Made by a program: the position numbers and the translations under genes
From: Tetrahymena elliotti 4EA
Lineage: Eukaryota; Ciliophora; Oligohymenophorea; Hymenostomatida; Tetrahymenidae
Direction of reading: 5' to 3'
Length of the DNA stretch: 64,000 bases
Assembly: GCA_000231825.2 (NCBI GenBank)
Contig: JH720297.1
Span: 1,109,543-1,173,542 of the forward strand
Notes under the pieces: model-generated
The model's database searches: none
What the model was told of the DNA's origin: nothing
Seen by the model: the letters and a program-made list of their open reading frames with translations, nothing else
Shown: positions 38,501 to 51,104 of the stretch, piece after piece
How the letters are laid out: every line of letters starts with the position of its first letter
How positions within the stretch are numbered: position 1 is the first letter of the stretch

Positions 38501-39880
38501 GCATACTGTTTTCAATGAGTTAGATTAAGTTCTTCAATACCTTTTAATTTTGATGTTGCAGATAGTTGATTTGGCATATTGATATTTTTGTCGCCACCCT
38601 AGAACAACAAAAAGATTTTCATACCAGTTACAAAATAAAAACTGCATAAGTGGAAGACTTGGATACTTTCAATCAAAGGCAAAATAAAATTAGTAGATGG
38701 CACAGTAACAACTAAAATAATTGACAAGGCAATAAGATACACAAAATGTGATTATAACTTGAGAGGTTGTCATTCTACCCTATACTAGATTTTACCTTCT
38801 ATGGGTAATACATTAATTGTAAATTTTACTTATGAATGGTACTTAAAAATCATATTCTACACCTTGCTTTGGCCCAATCTGTCATATCATGAATGGGGTT
38901 ATCTCCAAATCGGTAGACACAACAGGCCCACAAATTTTATTTATTTAGTTCAACACATTGAAACAAATCATCTACGTTAATGAGGGTTTAGGAGGTCCTA
39001 TAGGATTGTCATTTTATAATTACAATTTGACTTAGCTCTTATTCAATGGATTTTTTGCATTCTGTAAGGTGATGAAAGGGGAACCATCACAATATCTCCA
39101 GGTGTGAAACAATAATAGCTCTTTAAATAATATTGTTACCTCCATACAAATTTTGGGTACTTATACAGTAACGTCATGCATCAGCAAGATGAATAACATA
39201 AAAGAAAAAACCAACAATAAATATCAACTTGAAAAACTTAAGAAGCTCAACATCATTACTTACTCATACAATAAAATGTAGCAAGAAGAAATTGCTAGAT
39301 TAGAAAGGGAAATTCAAGGGCAAACACGAGAAAGTAAACCAGCTGAAGTAAGAATTAGAAGGAATAAAATATCATTGCAGAAGATCAATGAAGGAATTCT
39401 CATATCAACTGCTGTAAGATCTGGGTTTAATTATGTGCTCACGGACTACAAGATTATGGACAATGATTACCAATTATACCAATAAGGGTATTGACAAAGA
39501 TAAAATTAAAAAGAAATTATTTGAGAACTAACAGAAGGTAATAAAACAGCATTTATCCCTTATGTTATCATATGTAATCAGGGGTATGAAGGTGGTGAAT
39601 TAAAAATAGAAAATCAAAAGCTAAGATTTGATATTAAAAATCTCACTATGATAAAAATTCATGAGAGCTAAGTTGTTATCTCAGATTGATTTGAAAATTG
39701 AAGACACCAAACAGGGTTGAATTCCATGAACTCAGACAATCTAGACAACATCAAGAGTAGCCTCACAGTGAAGTATGAACAACAACAATAAATACAAGTC
39801 AAAAAGCTAGTAAACAGTAATATATATATGAATTCATTGATCGAACAACTCCAGAGAATCATCGAAAAATAAATAAAACG
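35593..39880 (+). pseudogene. Decayed large coding unit, transposon-like, unidentified
   Basis: This stretch is richer in G and C than its surroundings and reads as protein in successive frames, with TAA/TAG as Gln. The first part (to about 36410) is Gln/Lys-rich (NPQKLTTVQGKKIKDILKKV). Shifts near 36412, 36830, 37494, 37837, 38550 and 38880 connect a charged segment, a membrane region (ILDLAMCLLLLVHFL, DTIFFFWLILLSISFIINFL), a long soluble part (ITNYYNKAQIGDLLKNLYDK; VDGTVTTKIIDKAIRYTKCD) and a coiled-coil-like end (QEEIARLEREIQGQTRES; NSLIEQLQRIIEK). Within good frames TGA occurs at 36568, 36878, 37199, 37957, 37984, 38440, 39105, 39492, 39522, 39687 and 39699, often where Trp would suit. 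I do not recognise the protein. A degenerate germline mobile element of large-ORF (Tlr/Maverick-like) kind is possible but unproven. Ends and start are approximate. Confidence 0.6.
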
Positions 39881-42800
39881 AAGTCAAAATAATTTTCCAC
39901 AATTTAATTAAGAAATTTTTTCAATATTTTAATTTCGTGTAAACATCATCTTATTATTATATTTTTAATTAAATACAAAATAATTCCACAAATTTCACTT
40001 TTTTTATTATTTTCAGGTATTCAAATTGATCAAAAAATTAAAAAATTTAGAAATTTTACCTATCTAAATGAAAAATTCACATTTTAAAAGAATATCTAAA
40101 TTATGTTATTATTTTTGATACTATTAATCAACTGGAGATATTGAATTTATTATCAATTAGTATGACATTAATTTTGAAAATAATATATGGTTTTTTAGTC
40201 TTGTTTTTATAATTTAGCTACAATTAAATGAATATAATTTTCAAGATTTAAATATACAAATTAGAGATATTTACCCTAAAGATATCCTTTTGATTATCTA
40301 CTTTATATAGAAAATTTGATCTTTATCATTTTCACTTATAATATTCATATAAATAATATTTAAATAACCATTGAATCAGTATTATGTAAACATAAAGCTA
40401 GTATTTTCAAGAATTTTTATTGGCAGACAAAAATATGATTTATTTATAGAGTATAAGACATTAGCATTAATTATAATAAAAAAAAATAACTTTGATCAGT
40501 TTTTTTATTAGAAAACTATCTCAAATATAAGTACTGCAATTTTATTATTAATGCTATCAATCAGTATATTTTATGTGATTTCTGAAAATAATACTTCAAG
40601 TATATTTACTTATTTAACTAATTTATTTAATTTATTCAATCTTTCTGCTAATTCATAAGTATTATTATCAATATTTTTTGTCATTAAATCTGAAACTAAA
40701 AAATTCAGGTTGAACATAATTTTTAAAATGAAAATATAATGAGAAAAGAACATAAAATTTTTATTTTAGATGTGATAGAATTATTAAAAAAATACTGATA
40801 TGATGGTAATGCTTAAAAATATTTGATTTTGTAAAGTCCTAAATATTCATAATAATTAATTTAAAACATAAAATAATTTATTTTCGAATAAATAAAAAAC
40901 GAAAAAAATTTAAAAGATATCTCAAGCTTTATTAAAAATTTTACACATAAGATTTTTTATATTTTTAAATATTAATTTTTTTTGATATGCCTAATACTAA
41001 TAAAAATAATTTTCATATTTTCAAAACTCCTCTCTAATTCATAAAAAACTTCCATAGATGTGCAACAATGAGAATAAAGTTGCAATTATTTTTAAATTAA
41101 TAAAATTAGTGAAATATTAGCTTTTAATTAATTTCAAATATATCATTACTTGTATTTACTATATTCTGATCAAATCTAAAATAATAATAATTTCTCCAAG
41201 CTATGATCAAGAGGATAATCATATTTGTTTTTATTTATAAATCTTCAATAATGAATCTTAATATCTGATTGAAAAATGGAGTAAATTTATTTAGAGAGAA
41301 GCTTTAAATTCTTTGTTGAATATGGAAAAAGTAGAGTTTTCAAGATTTTAAGAGTTATATAAATTTAGTTTTATTCTCACATCAAAACTTTGATTTAATT
41401 TACTCAAAAATATTGGAAATAAATTTATTTATTTTCTCTTTACAAAAATAAAAATCTGAATAGATAGATTGATTTAAATTAAATGAAGAAAGTTATTTTT
41501 TTCAAAATTTAGTTTTTCATTATTTATAAAAGATTGTTGTAAAATAAAGAAATAGCTAGTAATATTCATGTTTAATAACAATTATTTGTTTAAACTAATT
41601 ATTGAAAACCCTATTAAAATGTTAAAATCAAAATAGAAATAGATTTTGTTTAAGAAAAACATCATTTTTGGAAATATATAAAAACTAAATTATATATTAA
41701 AGAGTATTAAAGATAATATTTACAATTGAAGTTTTAAATTGCTCTGAATATTGAAATTTGTATTTTTAAAGACATTAAATATTTGATATTTAAATATAAA
41801 ATATGAAAGCTCCAAAAAAGATTAAATATTGATAGTTTTCTATAAAATATAATCTTTCATAAAAAAATTTCACTGTTTCAATAACATGTTATCTTTTTAA
41901 TAAAATTTTATACTTTTTATGATACCAAAATGAACGATTTGAATATTTAGTTTATATTAATATCATGTAAAAAAGAAAGATCTAGAGTTTACATCATAAT
42001 TAAAAAGTTTTCATATCACTAGAAGAAAAAATTAATTATCAAATGGTTGAATGCTACTTTGGTTGAATGATTTTATGTTTAAAAAATAAAACAAATTATA
42101 TTTATATATTTATAAAGAAAATTAAATAATCATGTAAGCAAAGATAAAAGTTATAATAATTTTTTTGAATCAAGCATGAATTAGGTCTAAACAATTACCT
42201 TCAATAACTTTTTTTTATTTTAGGAATTTAGAAAATGAAATTCATTAATTATTATTTCTTGTTTAATTTCTATCTAAAAAAATAATCTGTTATAGATTGA
42301 AGTCTGCACTAGCTTGTGTCTTAATATTAACTTTGCTCAGTAATTAATATTACAAAAATTATTCTCACTTTTAGAAAAATAACAAACTTTTTTTGTATTT
42401 ACAAAATAGATATTGAAAAATTTTTTAAAATAACTGAATGCAAAGAGGTACTTTCAATTAAAAATAATTAATTATTTGTGTTTCAAATTATTATTCTTGT
42501 TTTAAACTTATTTATATTGGTTGAAAAAGGTGTTGAATTTTTTATTAGATATTAGAAATTGTACTATTTTTATACTTACAAATGTTAAAAGTAAAAGAGC
42601 TTGGTTAATTTTTTTTAAAAAATTGTAAATAAGAAAGTTAATCTAAAGATTATTGAAGAAATGATATTTATTCTGAAATAGATAAAAAAGAACTGATTAT
42701 GATGCTATTTAAAATTAGACGATATAAGTTAATTCTCTTGCACTGGCTTGTTATTTAATATTAAAAAATTTAATCTATTTTTGATTCAGCTTAATACTTA

Positions 42801-44612
42801 TTAATTTATCTATTTACAGTGAGGTAGTTCACTTCATAATTTTACATTAAAAATATTATATTCAGATATATTGAAATTCACTTGAATCTTTAAAAAAGTT
42901 GCTTAAATATTTAATAGAGTTCAACATATTTATCAAGATAAAAAAGAGGATTAACGTTTTTATCAATTTTTATGTAGTTTTTAATGAAACAAAGGAATGT
43001 TTATTTAGATTTTTTTTTTTTGAGAATTCAAAAAAAGTTTGAAGCTAATTAGTTTTTTCATTTGATGTTTGTTTCAAATTTAAATAAAAGCTAACAGTTA
43101 AGTAAAGTAATACAGAAAAATACAATTCAAAAAAATTAGTTTCTTCTTCAAATACTTTTTTTGCTGAATCTCCAATCAACATAGAATTTTATTTTTAAAT
43201 ATTTTATGAAAGAATAAAAAATGTGATAGATTAAAAATTAAAGATGTTCCTTGTTCTAATATCTTTATTTTTTCCTATTTCAATAACTTGCTCATTATCC
43301 TTAAAAATCTACTCAAAATTTGCTCAAAAAAGATAAGAAATTTAATAATCAAACAAGAGACTGATGTAAGTTGATGAGAAGAAAGTAAATTAATTAAAAT
43401 TAAAGTATTGTAAGTAAATTATCATAAATAATAATTAATGATTTTTTCCCCATTTCAACAACTAAGTTTTTTAAAAGTAATTTAGTGTGAATAAGGTTGC
43501 TCAAGAAAGTGAATAAAAAAAGCTTACTTGTTTAATAGCTATTAAAAAAAGCATAATCTATTTTCAGGAATAATTATCTGAAAGTTACTATTTTTTTAAA
43601 TAATAAAATTTCAACAATTCAATTTGAACCAGCTTCTGAAATTAGTCAGGTTTTAGTTATCTATATTAATACTTTTCATAATTTACTTCTCTGTAAGGTA
43701 TCTAAAATAGGACCAGTTTAAACCTATCTCTATTTATTTTAGAAAATTTTGTTTTAAGACTAGTAAGTTTTTAGTTATCTATCTTTATTAATACTTTTCA
43801 TAATTTAGTTCTCTGTGAGGTATCCAAAATAAAACTAGCGTTAACCTATCTTGATGAGTTCTAGACAAATTTAAATAACATATTCAGTGTTGAGGTATGA
43901 TTAATTTTGAAGAATTTACAGAGAAAATAAAAAGAAAAACACTTCAAAGAATCAAGTTAGAAAAAGATAAAAAAAACCTTAATTTTTTAGTAATTTACCA
44001 AGCACTTATTTTATTCTTACAAGCTGCCAAGATCAAAAATATATTATTATTTAAAAGTAAATTGATTAGTATTAAATTAAATCAATCAGAATTTGATTTC
44101 TAAATAAAATTAATTAACGTCAGGAATCTACTCTCTAGTATTAGCTGACTGAAATAGAGGTAAATCATTTATCAATTGAGTTTCTACTTATCTAATCTAT
44201 ATTAAATATATATTTATTAAGGTAAGCTTATTTTTTATTAATAAAATAGAGCAGGTTCTATTTTATCTAATAATCAAATTACTTATCTTATAAAGTGATA
44301 TCAGTGTTATGACAAAATACTTCATTTTCTTTTTAAATTTTACTAAAATCATCATAAGAAATATACAAAAGGAACAATTAATGATACTTGACCTAATGCT
44401 TTTTTTAAATGCAATTTAAATAAAAATAAATCGTAATCTCTACAATAACAAATTTTCTAAAAGCAAACAGATAAATTGATTTAAAGAGAAGGTGATTTCT
44501 CTTAATATCTCATAATATAATTAAATAAAAAATTATAATATTTGGTTCAAAAACAAAATAAATAAACAACTGAAAAAAAGTAACTTTAAAAAAAGTAAAT
44601 TGAATATTTGAG
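39881..44612. other. Intergenic between the decayed unit and member 12
   Basis: AT-rich. About 43430-43520 and 43620-43860 are diverged relatives of the region upstream of members 10 and 11. A short frame at 43897-44148 (ATG to TGA, 83 residues in the ciliate code, MINFEEFTEKIKRKTLQRIK...) has reasonable composition, but no second copy supports it, so it is not called as a gene. Confidence 0.45.
43651..43860. repeat. Short tandem duplication, period about 115 bp
   Basis: TTTTAGTTATCTAT, ATTAATACTTTTCATAATTTA, TTCTCTGT.AGGTATC, AAAAT and ACCTATCT occur twice in the same order (about 43651-43730 and 43769-43850). Single relatives lie near 31450-31500 and 33620-33670. Confidence 0.7.
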
Positions 44613-45254
44613 ATGATGGAATCACAATAAAACTAATAACAAGATGAAAGATAGCAAAATGGTTGCTTAAATAAAATATGCTATTCTAATTAATATGAAT
44701 GTGGGAACCTAGAAAATCCTCTATCTTCATAAATAATTGAAGGGAGCATAAATTTAATATAAGAATTAGCTCATGATGCTATGTAAAAATAAAGCATTAA
44801 TACAAATTCTCATGGTGAGCAATAAATGGAAATCTAAAATGATGAAAGTGATAGCAGCTATGGAGATATGCAATTTACTCTTAAAACAAATAATGTTATA
44901 AAAAATATTCTCAAACAGTTTTATAAATTTTTAACAAAAAAACAAAATATGTAATTGGTGTTAGAATTTATTATAGAAAAACCTGCTCAATATTCACTAA
45001 AACTCATCAAGAGATACTTTGATAGAATAAATTATAACAACCTTTCCCTTATAAGGATCATAAAACATTAAAACTATGGTAAGGGCTTTGAATACTTTTT
45101 AACATTCGAAGCTGTAGATGGTTTACGAAGAAGTAAAGTAAAGAATATATAAGAACACATATAATGTATATCTTACTTAAAAGAGTGCTGTGTTAATCAA
45201 AAATTAATCAGCGAAATTAATTTTTATAAAAAGAATAAAAATTATTAATTATGA
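44613..45254 (+). CDS. YGKGFEYFLTF-family protein, member 12 (RYFDR subfamily)
   Basis: An intronless frame of 213 residues starting MMESQQNQQQDERQQNG; ATG at 44613 (a second ATG follows at once), TGA at 45252. The leader of about 95 residues is Gln/Asn/Ser-rich and ends in an acidic stretch (NDESDSSYGD). The domain reads NNVIKNILKQFYKFLT, LEFIIEKPAQYSLKLIKRYF, DRINYNNLSLIRIIKHQNYG, KGFEYFLTFEAVDGLRRSKV, YLKECCVNQKLISEINFYKK. It lies in a unit whose upstream kilobase resembles those of members 10 and 11, although 9.7 kb and the decayed unit now separate them. Function unknown. Confidence 0.85.
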
Positions 45255-48200
45255 ATTACAAACTCAAAGAATATAGTTTATTAAGTTATTTAAAAATTTG
45301 AAGGGGAATTAGATTACCTTTATAAAATGTATTTATTTTCATGTAAATTATTTTCATAAAGCTGTAACTACTAACATTTCTTTTAATCAAAACATTTAAA
45401 AAACTTACTCTATTTGTTTGCATCCTTTAATTATTTAACACGAGATAGTTAAATTCTTTAATCTTCTTATCTCTTCTAAACAATTAAAGGTTGCAATAAA
45501 AATTTTGTTTTTTATAAACTTCCAATAATAAGATTAATAGTTTGGTTAAAATAAAAATAATAAATTTTTACAATAATAATTATAATAAATTTTATTGTTA
45601 ACAGCTAATTTATTTAAAAAGAAATTTGTAGTATTCTCATAAATTCATTACTCAATTTGATAAAAAAATCCAATAATAAATGATTTATTTCTTCATATTA
45701 GTTTCAAATAAAATTTTGAAAAATCTTTTTGATTTTAATTTATGTGAAAATTTTTAGAAGTAAATCAATTTAATTTATTTTTATAAAATCTTCATAAAAC
45801 CAATCAATCTTTTCTTAAATACTAAAATTATTTATTTTAAAAATAAATTTAATTTAAAAAAAATATTTTGAATAGATCTAGTTGAATTAAGATTAAAATT
45901 ATTTTTTAATCTAAATTAATATTTATTTTATTTTAATTCATTTATTTATTTTATTAAAACTTTGCTTGAGTTTAAAATCTGATTTATTTTATTTTACCAA
46001 AATCTCTCTTATCAGCATAATCATATAAATTTCATAGTTTTAGTTCAAATTTTGTTTCTTCTAAAAACTAATAAATATATGAATGAATAAAGTTTTTTAT
46101 ATCAATTGTACATTATTTCAGAATGGAGAGTCTAAAATCTAAAAACATCATAGTTTTTTTTATTATAAATAAAAATGTGATTAATTTAAAAATTATTTAA
46201 ATGCAAATTTACTAGCTTTTCTTAAATAATTACATATTAATAAGAGGTAATCTTCTGAAAAAAATTGATTTAAGAAGAGACATCTTCTATATTTTCTGTT
46301 TTGATTTATCCTATGTTCTGATTCTAATGATTGTGGTTATCATCAAATTCATATATTTATTATAATCACTATCTTCAGCATCTCTTTTCCCTCTGTTGTT
46401 TAAAACTTGTTTTGTTATTAATCAGATTGGTTATAATGTTTTCTAATATTTGGTAACTAGTTACTTATTTTATAATATTGGCAAGTTAGTTTACACTTTG
46501 ACGAAATTTATTTATTTTCTTATTAATTTAATATCAAAAAGTATTTTTTATCAAAATAACTTTAATTTAAAAAAGTATCTAAGATAAATAATAAATATTT
46601 TAAAATAATTAGCATGTTAAAATTAAAATATCATTTATATTTGAAGATAAAAATTTATTTTTTTTGAAAAGATGCATTCTTGATAAGAAAATTAATAATT
46701 ATGATTTAAAAATTATTAATATGCCATCAGAATTTTGTATTTTTTGCCAAAGAAATTCAACCTAAAAAAATTAATTAACTTTACTTGTTAATAATTAAAA
46801 AAATTTTCCTTTAACCATTACTCATTCCCCATGTAAATCATAGTTCTGTTTATTTTGCAAAAATCATGAAATTTTAATCATTATTCTTCTATTTGATTGT
46901 ACTAACTTTTTGTGATTTAAGGCTGTAACTTATAATTAAATATTTTTTGGGTTCATTTTTTCACTAAAAATTTATTTAGAAAATATTTTTAGAGTGAAAA
47001 TTTATCATATTAGTTTAATCAATTAGAATTTAGACATGTCTAATGAACATTTTAGAATACATTCTTTATATTCTTATATTATTTTTTTGCCTCTATTTTA
47101 CTAAGGTGATATGTTTTGTGATTGTGAAATCAAGGTGAATTTGAAATCAGAATAGAAAAATTTGTTATATAGAAAGTTATGTCTAAGATCTCTAATTTAA
47201 ATGCTGAAGATTTATTATAATATTGAAAAATAAACCAGTTTTTGATATACTTTGTTTAAGTATAAGAATAATACTACTGGTGATGATTTCTAAAATAAAA
47301 AAAATTTTTTTTGTTAGCATCTAAAAAGGTGTTTGTAAATCCATTGAATAAATAACATAATTTCTATGTCATTCTAAAGATTCTAAAACCCTTCTTTTCC
47401 TTGAAGTTCCATCTTTACCAATATGATTTTACCTAAAACAAAATTAAAAAAGAGTATTTAAATAATATTTATTATGAATAAATATCTTTAGAAATTTTAT
47501 CAAATTATTAATCAACAACATTAGAAGAAAATTTAAGGAGAAATAAAGTAAAGATAGTTTTACATTAATTTTGTATTTATTTAGCACTGATAATATAAAT
47601 AAAATCTGAAAATAGTGATTTATATATGTTTATTTATAATTAGCTCTATTTATACTTAAATCTAAACCAATTAGCTAAATTTATTTGTTTTTTAAGGATG
47701 TTTCTGTTTATTATAATTCAAGTCTGTCTCATAATACAAATGTTTTCAGTCTATTAAGAACTAAGAAATGTTTTATTTACCTAATTTTTTGGGTAAAATA
47801 ATAAAAAGACTATGCTACTATTGTTATCTTATTAAATATCTAAAGAATTATGGATATCTAAATTTAAACTATTTTGAACAGTATCCTTACTTTATCTCTA
47901 TATTATTACCATATATTAAGCTAATTTAATAACTTAAACACAAATATTTGGACACACTATTCCTCAAACATCTCTTTTTAGGGGAAGAAATTTTAGTTGC
48001 AAATCATGCTTTTGAATATAAATTGATTTTAAATTTCTTTTGATATTTTCTATATAATTGAAATAATTTATTTAGTATGCACCAATCATTCTATTCTAAC
48101 TATATATTCGGTAAAACGAGGGCTGTTAATTATTTATAATACAATTTATGAACAATTAAATTATAATAACTACAAACAAAATAAACAAAGAAGTTTAATT

Positions 48201-48358
48201 CAAATTCTTTCTAAATAATAACTAATATAAAGAAAAATAAAAAACTTTTCATTAATGGAGACAGACTAATTATCACATAAGTAAACATGAAAATTAGATT
48301 ATTTGAAATATCTCAATATCTATTTATTAACTTTAGATCATAATTTTACCAAGATATA
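45255..48358. other. Intergenic between members 12 and 13
   Basis: AT-rich. No frame with convincing composition or paralogue support was seen on either strand. Confidence 0.45.
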
Positions 48359-48920
48359 ATGGAAAATTCTCCTGAAATTAGTTTAAATTCAGGATCCGAC
48401 ATTCTAAATTCCAATGATTTTATGCATTCTGAATTGCCGAAAAATGAAGAATAAAAGTAAAATTTTAATCTCTTTCATAAAAGTATGTTTTTTAATAAAT
48501 ATTTTATCCATAAAATTAAGCTTTGAATTAAACAATTAAAGTTTGGCTATCAAGAAGGACACAAAACATAACAACAATATGACAAAAAATATTATTAAAC
48601 TATACTTCAAGTTCCTCACTCATAAGAATAACTCTGATTTAGTATAAGATTTTATCACAAATAAACCCATAAAATATTCAATAAAACTAATAAAAAAGTA
48701 CTTTGAAAATATGAACTACAATAATCATACATTAATAAAGATTATTAAGCATACTAATTATGGTAAAGGCTTTGAGTACTTTTTAACATTTGATGTTTTA
48801 GATGGTTTAGCTTAAAGTAAAGTATAAAATCTAAAGGAATACTTTGAATTAATAAATTATCTTAAAGATTGCTGCTCTAATCATGAAAAAATTAACAAAA
48901 TTCATTATTACAAAAAATGA
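48359..48920 (+). CDS. YGKGFEYFLTF-family protein, member 13, with an intron
   Basis: Two exons, 48359-48456 and 48542-48920, with an 85-bp GT..AG intron (48457-48541) give 158 residues and a TGA stop; the junction completes an Asn codon. The leader is the shortest (about 50 residues, MENSPEISLNSGSDILNSN). The domain is the most divergent of the intact ones: NMTKNIIKLYFKFLTHK, FITNKPIKYSIKLIKKYF, NNHTLIKIIKHTNYGKGFEY, FLTFDVLDGLAQSKVQNL, LKDCCSNHEKINKIHYYKK. It is the only member where an intron was found, at the boundary between leader and domain. It is the rightmost member and may represent the oldest lineage. Function unknown. Confidence 0.8.
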
Positions 48921-51104
48921 AAACTCCATGTTACAGAATAATTAATATTCCATCTCTTAATTTATTAACTTACTGATTTAAATTTCAAGTCGAATCAAAA
49001 GAAGCAAAAGCTTTTATTAATTTATTTTTAATCCTTAAATTCAAGTGTATCATTCACTCATTTTAACAAAATAAGTACCTCTGTAAAAAATATGTTTCTA
49101 TATAAAGTTATTTAATTGTATTTTCATTTTTCTACTTTATCAGCACAAAAGAAATAATCTACTAAAACCAAAATATTAATTTATTTCTGAATTGGTTCTT
49201 AATTCTTCTTTACATTCAAAAAAATTCTTCAAATTTTCGAAAAATATTGACAAAGAGGAAAATACTCAAATTAATTCTACACTTCAATCTTTTTTTATTT
49301 ATTTTCTTTACGCTGGTTGTGAAATGGTAATTGATTTCCTTATTCGCTTGTTAGTAATTAAAATAAATGCTTCAAGCTATTAATTACAATAAGAATGGTT
49401 AATTGCCCATTTGAATTGTAATTAAATTTGGTTTGTTATTACATTATATTTGTTTTATAAAATTAGAGTTACAATATCTAATTCAGAATAGTTAAGAAAT
49501 GACTAATTCATAAGTAGATTATTTTATAACTTTTCAAGATATCCAAAAGTCTTTATTTTTATTGATAGAAATGATTATAATCAAACTTATTAAACAGATA
49601 GATATAAATTTGTTTTCTTAAGAATAAATATTATTCATTTATTCAATCAATCGTTAATAGTTAAAACTAAATACTTGAATGAATTGTTTGTTAGAAACAA
49701 AAGTGTTAAATTATATGTAAAATATAATTATATTTGGTATATAACATTACTTTATGCTTGCTTAATAAATTTAATGTTACAATATATGTTCAGAATAGTT
49801 AAAACACAAATAAATAAATAATTAATTATTTTTTTTATCAATAAAAATACTGTTTAAAAGAATCTTATTATTATTATTATTATTATTTGTTAAATTTATT
49901 TTTTAGAGCCTATGTGTATTTTTTAATTGCTTAACAAAGAAAATATAAAGTGAAAAAAAAATTTTCAATTCCAAAAAATCTTAATGAATAAAAATGATTT
50001 TTATATTTTAATGTCTTTGAAAGGAAAAATAAATTTTAATTTTTTAAAATTAAAGATTAAAATATTTTATAAATATTCAAAATATTTCAAAAATCGCAAA
50101 AGCTAATAAATTAACATAGTATTTTTTATCTGTAAAAATATTTAGTTTTATGTTTTAAAAAAATTGAGAACTCTATTTTTCGTAAAACACATTATTATTA
50201 AATAAAAAAAGCTTAGGGAAAATTAAAAAAAATATTTTATAATCTAGAAATAAATTTAAATTAATAAATCGATAAAAAATTAGAAATTAAAAACTTATGT
50301 GTTATTAATATATTGTCCTTCGTTTAATCTTAGCAATTCAAATATCGTTTATTTCCCGTAAGTTATTTATTTTATTTAGAAAATATTCTTCCTTTACTTT
50401 ATTGAATTATAGTATTAACAGATAAAATATGTTGACTGCTTTAAAATTTGATATTCTTTTTATTTATAATTATTTAAAATAAAAAATTTATTACAAATTA
50501 TCAGTTATTCATACTGATTAATTTTTGAATATTAATTTGTTTTTTCTGAAATTTCATTCATCTAGTCTATGCTAAAATGTAAAAACATAATTTAGATTAG
50601 CATCAAATTCTTTTTAGGCATTTTTTGTTTTCTGTTTTGAAAATAAAAATATTCTATCTAAAAATTTTAACCTATTTTTCTGAAAACAATAAAAGTATTA
50701 GTTCTTAGCCTTTGGTCTTATTTAAAGGTAGACAGACAGTCATATTTTAAAAAGGATATTTAATCCTTAAAATGAATTGGATGTTTTTTTTTAAAAAAAT
50801 AAAACTAATTAATATCCAGATTTAAAGATGCAAAGATATTTTAACTGGATTTAAATTAAATTTATTTATTTAAGTTGAAAAGCAAAGGAGATTGGTTTAG
50901 TGAGTGAGTGATTGAAATGAATTGGATCAATTCCAAAATATTACATTTTAATAGTCATATATAGATTACATAAAATTACAAGGAGAAATTAATGATGCAT
51001 AAATTTATGAATTTTAATAAAATTATTCTTAATCTTTTTGGAAGTTTTTAGATTGCTTCCAATCAGATAAAGTGATGTTTATTTGAAAAAGTGTATTAAT
51101 TTGC
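48921..51104. other. Intergenic between the gene array and HSP90
   Basis: Convergent genes flank this 2.2-kb spacer. It has an ATT microsatellite at 49865-49887 and otherwise AT-rich DNA. A 63-codon frame at 49192-49383 has no support beyond being open. Confidence 0.5.
49865..49887. repeat. ATT trinucleotide microsatellite
   Basis: Seven to eight perfect TTA/ATT units in intergenic DNA. Confidence 0.9.

Noticed and set aside
35593..39880. Mitochondrial DNA insertion (TGA as Trp)
   Set aside because: The same frames contain many in-frame TAA/TAG, which are not sense codons in Tetrahymena mitochondria, and the composition does not match known mitochondrial genes I could recognise.
43897..44148. 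83-residue open frame upstream of member 12
   Set aside because: Plausible composition but single copy, no recognised domain, and the homologous regions before members 10 and 11 show no equivalent.
49192..49383. 63-residue open frame left of HSP90
   Set aside because: No ciliate-type conservation or paralogue; consistent with chance.
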